A DNA stretch of 9,450 nt from an uncultured cyanobacterium. Its GTDB lineage: Bacteria > Cyanobacteriota > Cyanobacteriia > PCC-6307 > Cyanobiaceae. This document shows positions 1 to 5,337 of this stretch, piece by piece. The translations under genes and the position numbers were made by a program. Position 1 is the first letter of the stretch, and every line of letters begins with the position of its first letter. The stretch covers positions 1 through 9,450 of the forward strand of contig CAIOXF010000332.1 of assembly GCA_903862155.1 (NCBI GenBank), in the 5' to 3' direction. The notes beneath the pieces are model-generated. The model was given only the letters and a program-made list of their open reading frames with translations, was not told where the DNA came from and did no database searches.

Positions 1-850
1 AGCCAAGGATGCTGTCCGAGTAGGCATCCACGCACCACTGGAGCGCCGCCTCCACCTGAACGCCTTCCTTTTCGGCATTCACGTAGATGATGTCGGGATG
101 AAGCGGATCTTTCTCCGCATTCATGTAGGCGACGTATTCCTTAATGCCGCCTTCGTAGTAGTAGATTTCTTCGTGGGGTTCGCCCTCAGCGTTGCGTGCC
201 GCAGCGCGTTCATCGCGGAACACGATCCGCACACCACCGTTCAGATAGGCAAGCTCCCGCAGACGCGAGGAGAGGGTGCCGTAGTCGAACTCGATGCCGC
301 CGGAGAAAATCTCGATATCCGGCTTGAAGCACACCGATGTGCCAGTTCGGCCAACCTCGCCGGGGGCAGCCTGGAGCGAGCCGATCGGATTGCCCCGCTC
401 AAAGCGCTGGGTGTGCACCTGATCGTTACGGTGCACGGTGACTTCAACCCACTCGGAGAGGGCGTTCACCACCGATACGCCCACGCCGTGCAGGCCGCCG
501 GACACCTTGTAGCCACCGGCTCCGAACTTTCCGCCGGCATGGAGCACGGTGAGCACCGTCTCCAAGGCACTCTTGCCCGTGCGGGGATGGATGTCGGTAG
601 GAATGCCCCGGCCGTTATCAGTGACGGAGCAGGAGCCGTCATCGTTGAGCACCACGAGGATCCGGTCGCAGTGACCGGCCAGTGCCTCGTCCACCGAGTT
701 GTCGACCACCTCATACACAAGGTGGTGAAGACCGCGCGGCCCGGTGGAGCCGATGTACATGCCCGGGCGCTTGCGCACCGGCTCCAGGCCCTCCAGCACC
801 TGGATCTGCTCGGCGCCGTAAGCGGCCTGAACTTTGGTGGCTTCGCTCAT
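1..850 (-). CDS. gyrB: DNA gyrase subunit B, N-terminal part (cut by window edge)
   Basis: GyrB is the ATPase subunit of DNA gyrase, which introduces negative supercoils using ATP together with GyrA. The gene starts at the ATG at 850 and reads leftwards without a stop for 283 codons; the 3' part lies outside the window. What is visible is the GHKL ATPase domain and the beginning of the transducer domain. The protein begins MSEATKVQAAYGAEQIQVLE. It shows EVVDNSVDEALAGH at about residues 47-60, containing the expected catalytic Glu47 and the Mg/ATP-binding Asn51. DNGRGIP follows at 78-84, and the glycine-rich ATP lid GGKFGAGGYKVSGGLHGVGVS at about 106-126. The last visible residues, DAYSDSILG, match the conserved transducer region. 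ParE is the main alternative, but the sequence reads as cyanobacterial GyrB. It is divergent from miaA. The start is well supported because the N-terminal length is normal for the family. Confidence 0.97.
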   Translation of the reverse strand, partial: MSEATKVQAAYGAEQIQVLEGLEPVRKRPGMYIGSTGPRGLHHLVYEVVDNSVDEALAGHCDRILVVLNDDGSCSVTDNGRGIPTDIHPRTGKSALETVLTVLHAGGKFGAGGYKVSGGLHGVGVSVVNALSEWVEVTVHRNDQVHTQRFERGNPIGSLQAAPGEVGRTGTSVCFKPDIEIFSGGIEFDYGTLSSRLRELAYLNGGVRIVFRDERAAARNAEGEPHEEIYYYEGGIKEYVAYMNAEKDPLHPDIIYVNAEKEGVQVEAALQWCVDAYSDSILG

Positions 851-963
851 GCGGGAGAGACTGGGGTGGCGCTCGGAAAATGGCCGTTCAAGCTGGCCGT
901 TGAAGCCTTGCGGCACCTTCGGTTTGAGCAATTTACCACCGGTACGAAAAGCATCCAGCTGCC
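851..963. promoter_or_regulatory. Divergent intergenic region gyrB / miaA
   Basis: This 113-bp region must carry the promoters of both gyrB (leftward) and miaA (rightward). No good -35/-10 pair stands out on either strand. It contains an imperfect tandem repeat of 13 bp (882-894 and 895-907, 11 of 13 identical, both beginning GGCCGTT). Overlapping this is an inverted repeat TTCAA (887-891) / TTGAA (900-904), which would form a small hairpin in the gyrB leader RNA. Confidence 0.5.
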
Positions 964-1908
964 ATGCACAGTGGCGTCATGGACGCACATACCAAGCGCA
1001 AGCCCTTAGTGATCGTGCTGCTGGGACCGACCGCCAGCGGCAAGACGGCCCTGGCGATCGAACTGGCGAAGACCCTGGACCTGGAGGTGCTGAACGTGGA
1101 TTCGCGCCAGCTTTATATCGGAATGGACGTGGGCACCGCCAAGCCCACGGCGGCCCAGCAGGCCCAGGCGGCCCACCAGCTGCTCGATCTACGCACCCCG
1201 GATCAACCGATCAACCTGCAGGAGTTCCGGGCCATCGCCGATCCGGCCGTGGCCGCGGAGCACGAACGCCGGGGCATGGCGCTACTGACAGGAGGCAGCG
1301 GGCTCTATCTCAAGGCCCTCACCCAGGGGATGCAGCCCCCGGCCGTACCTCCCCAGCCCGAACTGCGCGCCCAGCTCGAGGCCCTGGGCCAATCCACCTG
1401 CCACCAGCTCTTGCAGGCCAGCGACCCGACTGCGGCGGCCCGAATCGCTCCTCCCGACCACATACGCACCCAACGGGCCCTGGAGGTGCTGTACGCCACC
1501 GGCAAACCGCTGTCGGCACAGCAGGGCAGCAGCCCGCCCCCCTGGCAGGTGGTTGAACTGGGATTGGATCCCGCCGATCTGCGCCAGCGCATTGCTGCCC
1601 GCACCCGCCAGCTCTACGGCGATGGCCTGGTGGAGGAAACCCGTGCCTTAATTGCCCGCTACGGCGCGGATCTGCCCCTTCTCGACACGATCGGCTACGG
1701 CGAGGCCAAGGCCGTGCTGGCAGGCGATCTGGGGGAACCCGAGGCGATCCGCATCACCGAGCAACGCACCCGCCAGTTCGCCAAACGCCAGCGCACCTGG
1801 TTCCGACGCCAGCACTGCCCCAAATGGCTGCAGGGCAGCAGCCCCGAGCAGCAACTGGCGGCAGCTCTGGAGGTGATCTTGCCGGCGGCCGAGCAGGTCC
1901 TAGGGTGA
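964..1908 (+). CDS. miaA: tRNA dimethylallyltransferase (tRNA A37 isopentenyltransferase)
   Basis: MiaA transfers a dimethylallyl group from DMAPP to N6 of adenosine 37 in tRNAs that read codons starting with U (the i6A modification). Visible family motifs, numbered from the ATG at 964, are the P-loop GPTASGKT at residues 21-28, then DSRQLYIGMDVGTAKP at 46-61 with the conserved Asp, Gln and TAKP segment. GGSGLYLKAL follows, then IGYGEAKAVLAGD, and near the C terminus TRQFAKRQRTWFRR, the usual tRNA-contacting signature. The length of 314 residues is normal. A second in-frame ATG at 979 (protein MDAHTKRKP...) gives a 309-residue form with an equally normal N terminus; neither start has a clear Shine-Dalgarno sequence. 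The gene is followed 45 bp later by infC on the same strand, so the two are probably co-transcribed. Confidence 0.96.
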   Translation: MHSGVMDAHTKRKPLVIVLLGPTASGKTALAIELAKTLDLEVLNVDSRQLYIGMDVGTAKPTAAQQAQAAHQLLDLRTPDQPINLQEFRAIADPAVAAEHERRGMALLTGGSGLYLKALTQGMQPPAVPPQPELRAQLEALGQSTCHQLLQASDPTAAARIAPPDHIRTQRALEVLYATGKPLSAQQGSSPPPWQVVELGLDPADLRQRIAARTRQLYGDGLVEETRALIARYGADLPLLDTIGYGEAKAVLAGDLGEPEAIRITEQRTRQFAKRQRTWFRRQHCPKWLQGSSPEQQLAAALEVILPAAEQVLG

Positions 1909-1953
1909 AGAGTGCACCACAGCGGCCCTGAGCCGACGTTCCGCCCCTCCTGA

Positions 1954-2565
1954 ATGCCTCCCCGTCCCAGATTCGACCGACGCGCTCCCGTGCGGGAGCT
2001 GCCCAACATCAACGAACGGATCAGCTACCCCAACCTGCGGGTTGTGGACGCCGACGGCAGTCAGCTGGGGGTGATCACCCGGGAAGCAGCGCTTGAGGTA
2101 GCCAAAGAGCGGGAGCTGGATCTCGTGCTGGTGAGCGAGAAGGCCGATCCGCCGGTGTGTCGGATCATGGACTATGGCAAATACAAGTTCGAGCAGGAAA
2201 AGAAGGCCAAGGAAGCCAAAAAGAAGTCGCATCAAACCGAAGTCAAAGAGGTGAAGATGCGCTACAAAATCGATCAGCACGATTACGACGTGCGGATCGG
2301 TCAGGCCTCCCGCTTCCTCAAGGCAGGCGACAAGGTCAAGTGCACCGTGATTTTCCGCGGTCGAGAGATTCAGCACACCGCCTTGGCTGAAGTGCTGCTG
2401 ATGCGAATGGCCAAGGATCTCGAAGAGGCCGCTGAGATCCAGCAGCCCCCCAAGCGGGAAGGCCGCAACATGATCATGTTCCTCTCGCCCCGCAAAGCCG
2501 CTGCGGCCAAGGCCAGCAGCGGCGGCAGCAAGCCCAAGGCCGGGGCGGCAGTCCCGGCCGAATAG
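1954..2565 (+). CDS. infC: Translation initiation factor IF-3
   Basis: IF-3 binds the 30S ribosomal subunit, prevents early joining of the 50S subunit and checks start-codon/initiator-tRNA pairing. The 203-residue protein has the N-domain (about 14-83) with the family signature RIMDYGKYKFEQEK at 70-83. A lysine-rich linker helix follows (KKAKEAKKKSHQ), then the C-domain (about 90-175) ending near REGRNMIMFLSPRK. The last 25 or so residues are a low-complexity Ala/Gly/Ser/Lys tail, longer than in E. coli. The ATG start is fixed on its 5' side because an in-frame TGA lies directly before it (1951-1953). This is unlike the AUU start that E. coli uses for autoregulation. There is no clear Shine-Dalgarno sequence. 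It follows miaA, and rpmI and rplT are not next to it. Confidence 0.97.
   Translation: MPPRPRFDRRAPVRELPNINERISYPNLRVVDADGSQLGVITREAALEVAKERELDLVLVSEKADPPVCRIMDYGKYKFEQEKKAKEAKKKSHQTEVKEVKMRYKIDQHDYDVRIGQASRFLKAGDKVKCTVIFRGREIQHTALAEVLLMRMAKDLEEAAEIQQPPKREGRNMIMFLSPRKAAAAKASSGGSKPKAGAAVPAE
2538..2559 (+). terminator. GC-rich hairpin inside the infC 3' end
   Basis: A perfect 7-bp stem, GGCCGGG (2538-2544) with CCCGGCC (2553-2559), encloses an 8-nt loop; a G-U pair could extend it to 8 bp. It ends six bases before the last base of the infC stop codon and just before the convergent gene. There is no T-run after it, so it may act as a 3' stabiliser or a Rho-type/attenuating structure rather than a classical intrinsic terminator. 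Its terminator role is inference. Confidence 0.4.
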
Positions 2566-2597
2566 GCCAGGCGGCAAGTCAGCCGGGAAGCGTTCGC

Positions 2598-3383
2598 TCA
2601 AATGACCCGCTCAAACAGAGCGAGCATCTCGGCCCAGCCCTTTTGGGCAGCCTCCGGGTGAAAGTCGCCACGGGCTTCACACATGAAGCCGTGGCCTGCG
2701 CCTTTTGTGATCACCAAGCGCCGATCCAGGCCAGCTGCCTGCACGGCAGCAATGGCCGCATCCATAGCCGCCAGCTCCTCAGGCGGCATCAGCGGATCCT
2801 GATCGCCGCAGCAGCAGATCAGGTGGCCGCCGATCTGCGGCAACACCTCCAATGTGGGTGCCCCGCCGCCGGGGCGAAAACTGGAAACCCTGGCGCCGTA
2901 GAAGGCGCAGGTGGCCAACACCCCAGGAAGGGTGGCGGCGAGCAGGGCCAGATGGCCTCCGAAGCAGAAGCCCACACAGCCAACGCCCTTGCCGGCAAGC
3001 TCCGGCTGCGCCCGCAGCCAGGCAATCGCATGCGTGGCGTCCGCCAGCAACCCCTGAGCACTCACCGCATCGCGGTGCTCGCGGCCCAAGGCCAGGCCGG
3101 CCTCGTCGTAGCCGGTTTCGAAATCCGGGGCCGTGCGGGCAAAGATCGGCATCGCCAGGGCCGCGTAGCCCGCGGCGGCCAGCCGCTCCGCCACGCTGCG
3201 CACCCAGCCATTCACCCCAAACACCTCCGGCAGCACCAGCACCGCAGCCCGGGGCTGGCCTTCCGCCGGCCGGGCCCACCAGCAGCGCAGCGGATGGGCA
3301 CCTGACGCTTCCAGGCTGACCCACTCCGCCCTGACGCCTTCAGGCCGCTGGAAAGGAGCGCTTCCCGACTGGTTAGCGGTCAT
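2598..3383 (-). CDS. Dienelactone hydrolase family protein (alpha/beta hydrolase)
   Basis: The protein belongs to the dienelactone hydrolase (DLH) family of alpha/beta hydrolases, whose type member opens the dienelactone ring during chlorocatechol breakdown. The family also includes many hydrolases of unknown substrate, and the substrate here cannot be told. Numbered from the ATG at 3383 (261 residues), it shows PEVFG with Glu53, whose family role is to contact the nucleophile. GFCFGG carries the nucleophile Cys140 (Cys instead of Ser is the DLH hallmark). GDQDPLMP carries acid Asp196, and GAGHGF carries His231, so the triad is complete. Three consecutive cysteines (LICCCGDQD) lie just before the acid. 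No signal peptide or membrane segment is seen, suggesting a cytosolic protein. A TTG one codon upstream (3386) is a less likely start. The gene stands alone between convergent infC and the divergent regulator. Confidence 0.9.
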   Translation of the reverse strand: MTANQSGSAPFQRPEGVRAEWVSLEASGAHPLRCWWARPAEGQPRAAVLVLPEVFGVNGWVRSVAERLAAAGYAALAMPIFARTAPDFETGYDEAGLALGREHRDAVSAQGLLADATHAIAWLRAQPELAGKGVGCVGFCFGGHLALLAATLPGVLATCAFYGARVSSFRPGGGAPTLEVLPQIGGHLICCCGDQDPLMPPEELAAMDAAIAAVQAAGLDRRLVITKGAGHGFMCEARGDFHPEAAQKGWAEMLALFERVI

Positions 3384-3571
3384 CAATCAAGGGGAATCAG
3401 GTTCCGCACGGACCGTACAGAATTCGATTCGCCGAATCCAACAACTCACCCCAGCCAGGCCAGTGCCGGGGCAACTCCCTCAACCGTCACAGGCGAGTAT
3501 GCCAACAGGGGGATTGTCCATGTGCCAATTGCTCCGTAAGGTGTGCGGCAGCCCGATTGGCCCACACCGGC
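3384..3571. promoter_or_regulatory. Divergent intergenic region between the hydrolase gene and the GntR-type gene
   Basis: This 188-bp region should hold promoters for both neighbours. The clearest structure is a perfect inverted repeat, GATTCG-C-CGAATC, at 3426-3438, a plausible operator for a dimeric regulator such as the adjacent GntR-type protein. A weak promoter-like pair for the plus strand is TTGTCC (3515-3520) and TAAGGT 17 bp later (3538-3543), which matches the consensus poorly. No recognised riboswitch or repeat family was seen. Confidence 0.45.
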
Positions 3572-4561
3572 GTGCGGTTCCACATCCAGCAGGAAAGCGA
3601 CATCCCGGCGTCGACCCAGCTGTACAACCAGATCTGCTTCGCGATCGCGGCCCGTCACTACCCGCCGGGCCACCGCTTGCCGAGCACGCGGCAGCTGGCC
3701 ATGCAAACCGGCCTGCACCGCAACACCATCAGCAAGGTGTACCGGCAACTGGAGCTGGACGGCGTGGTGGAAGCCATGGCCGGCTCCGGCATCTACGTGC
3801 GTGACCAGCAAAAGCCGCGCGACATCAAACCACCACCGGGCCCCCGGGGCCGCGCCATGCCCGACATCGATCGGGAGGTGCGCCAGAGCGTGGATGGCCT
3901 ACTCAACGCCGGCTGCACGCTGCAACAGGCCCGCGACCTGCTGACCCGCGAGATCGACTGGCGCCTGCGCTGCGGCGCCCGGGTGCTGGTGAGTACCCCA
4001 CGGGAAGACATCGGCGCCTCGATGCTGATCGCCGAGGAGCTCACCCCGAACCTGGAGGTACCGGTGGAAGTGGTGCCCGTTGAAGAGCTTGAAGCGGTGC
4101 TGGAGAGCTCCAACAACGGCACGGTGGTGACGAGCCGCTACTTCCTGCAGCCGGTGGAGGAGATCGCCAAGCGCCACGGGGTGCGGGCCGTGCCCGTGGA
4201 TCTGAACGATTTCCGCCACGAGCTGGACATGCTCAAGGAGCTGCGGGCTGGCAGCTGCGTGGGCCTGGTGAGCATCAGCCCGGGCATCCTGAGGGCCGCC
4301 GAGGTGATCCTGCACAGCATGCGCGGCAACGAGCTGCTGGTCATGACCGCCAACCCAGACACCGGCAGCCGCCTGCTGGCCCTGCTGCGGGCCGCCAGCC
4401 ATGTGCTGTGTGATCGCCCCAGCCTGCCGATGGTGGAGCAAACGTTGCGCCAGAACCGCGCCCAGCTGATGCGCCTGCCCGTGGTGCACTGCGCCCAGAG
4501 CTACCTGGGGGGCGCCACCATCGACGCCCTGCGCAAAGAAATCGGCCTGCTGGCCAACTGA
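3572..4561 (+). CDS. GntR-type transcriptional regulator with an unrecognised C-terminal domain
   Basis: This is a probable DNA-binding regulator. Numbered from the GTG at 3572 (329 residues), residues about 10-76 form a GntR winged helix-turn-helix. Landmarks are STQLYNQI, then PPGHRLPSTRQLAMQTGLHR with recognition-helix residues RNTISKVYRQLE, and the wing GVVEAMAGSGIYV. The spacing is that of the YtrA/MocR-like GntR branch. After a basic linker (about 77-95) comes a roughly 230-residue domain with alternating strand and helix segments (for example ARVLVSTPREDIG, NGTVVTSRYF, CVGLVSISPGILRAAEVI). I cannot assign it: it has no PLP-lysine aminotransferase signature (so not MocR), and it is far longer than the YtrA tail. 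The start is uncertain. TTG at 3557 would add five residues, but GTG gives the MRFHIQQESDIP beginning that I recall for cyanobacterial homologues. cysE starts 23 bp downstream, so co-transcription is likely. Its regulatory target and ligand are unknown. Confidence 0.88.
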   Translation: MRFHIQQESDIPASTQLYNQICFAIAARHYPPGHRLPSTRQLAMQTGLHRNTISKVYRQLELDGVVEAMAGSGIYVRDQQKPRDIKPPPGPRGRAMPDIDREVRQSVDGLLNAGCTLQQARDLLTREIDWRLRCGARVLVSTPREDIGASMLIAEELTPNLEVPVEVVPVEELEAVLESSNNGTVVTSRYFLQPVEEIAKRHGVRAVPVDLNDFRHELDMLKELRAGSCVGLVSISPGILRAAEVILHSMRGNELLVMTANPDTGSRLLALLRAASHVLCDRPSLPMVEQTLRQNRAQLMRLPVVHCAQSYLGGATIDALRKEIGLLAN

Positions 4562-4584
4562 ACCTGGATCCCTAGGCTCGCCAG

Positions 4585-5334
4585 ATGCTGAACAGCGTCC
4601 GCGCGGATCTCGCGATCATCAAAGAGAGGGATCCGGCGGCCCGGGGCACGCTGGAGATCCTGCTTTGCTACCCCGGGCTGCATGCCCTGCTACTGCACCG
4701 CGTGAGCCACAAGCTGTGGCGGCTGGGCGTACCTCTGCTCCCCAGGCTTCTGAGCCAGGTGGGCCGAACCTTCACCGGAATTGAGATCCACCCCGGGGCT
4801 CGCATTGGGCACGGGGTGTTCATCGACCACGGCATGGGGGTGGTGATCGGTGAAACAGCGGTGATCGGCAACAACTGCCTGCTGTATCAAGGCACCACCC
4901 TGGGGGGCACCGGTAAGCAACACGGCAAACGCCACCCCACCCTGAAGGAAAACGTGGTGGTGGGAGCCGGCGCCAAGGTGCTGGGTGCGATCACCGTAGG
5001 AGCCAACACCCGCATCGGTGCAGGCTCGGTGTTGCTCCGCGATGTGGCTCCCGACAGCACGGTGGTGGGCATCCCCGGCCGCGTGGTTCATCAGAGTGGC
5101 GTGCGCGTGGACCCCCTGGCCCACTCCGCCCTCCCTGATACGGAAGCCAGGGTGATCCGCAATCTGATGGAGCGGATCGATGCCCTAGAAGGAGAGCTTG
5201 CCCGCACCCAGGCCTGCCTGCGTGAGGTAGCCGCCGGCCGTCCACTACAGGAGCCCTGCCGCGGCGAAGCCCAAAACCTTAAAGACCGCGAAATCCTGGA
5301 ATTCCTGGGCGAAGGCCCAGGAATCACCAGCTGA
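4585..5334 (+). CDS. cysE: Serine O-acetyltransferase
   Basis: CysE acetylates L-serine with acetyl-CoA to give O-acetylserine, the carbon skeleton onto which cysteine synthase adds sulfide. The 249-residue protein has a short N-terminal helical part (about 1-60). A left-handed beta-helix of hexapeptide repeats follows, starting at TGIEIHPGARIGHGVFIDHG (64-83). His82 corresponds to the catalytic His158 of E. coli CysE; its Asp143 position is Glu67 here, as is usual in the shorter, non-enterobacterial branch. GGTGKQHGKRHP (107-118) carries the second active-site His117. VVGIPGRVV closes the beta-helix domain. A C-terminal tail of about 65 residues includes a likely coiled coil (VIRNLMERIDALEGELART). 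The ATG start gives the normal N terminus. The gene lies 23 bp after the GntR-type gene and its stop codon is 3 bp from that of convergent secA. Confidence 0.96.
   Translation: MLNSVRADLAIIKERDPAARGTLEILLCYPGLHALLLHRVSHKLWRLGVPLLPRLLSQVGRTFTGIEIHPGARIGHGVFIDHGMGVVIGETAVIGNNCLLYQGTTLGGTGKQHGKRHPTLKENVVVGAGAKVLGAITVGANTRIGAGSVLLRDVAPDSTVVGIPGRVVHQSGVRVDPLAHSALPDTEARVIRNLMERIDALEGELARTQACLREVAAGRPLQEPCRGEAQNLKDREILEFLGEGPGITS
5301..5324. terminator. Perfect 10-bp hairpin inside the cysE 3' end, at the cysE/secA junction
   Basis: ATTCCTGGGC (5301-5310) and GCCCAGGAAT (5315-5324) form a perfect 10-bp stem with a GAAG loop. It lies within the last eleven sense codons of cysE, 10 bp before the stop codon ends, and just beyond the secA stop on the other strand. 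No T-run follows on either strand, so a classical intrinsic terminator is not shown. Because the stem is symmetrical it would form in both the cysE and the secA read-through transcripts. Its function is inference: a bidirectional terminator or 3'-end stabiliser. Confidence 0.55.
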
Positions 5335-5337
5335 GCA

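Noticed and set aside
98..1009. A 303-codon plus-strand open frame opposite gyrB
   Set aside because: It is the shadow of gyrB on the other strand; the minus-strand frame carries clear GyrB motifs, while this one has none and runs through the miaA start.
3540..3568. Inverted repeat GGTGTG / CACACC around the start of the GntR-type gene
   Set aside because: A 6-bp stem with a 17-nt loop is weak, and the palindrome at 3426-3438 is the better operator candidate.
3641..3648. One HIP1 octamer (GCGATCGC), the palindrome abundant in many cyanobacteria
   Set aside because: Only one copy was noticed, inside a coding sequence, which is not more than chance in GC-rich DNA and does not show HIP1 enrichment.
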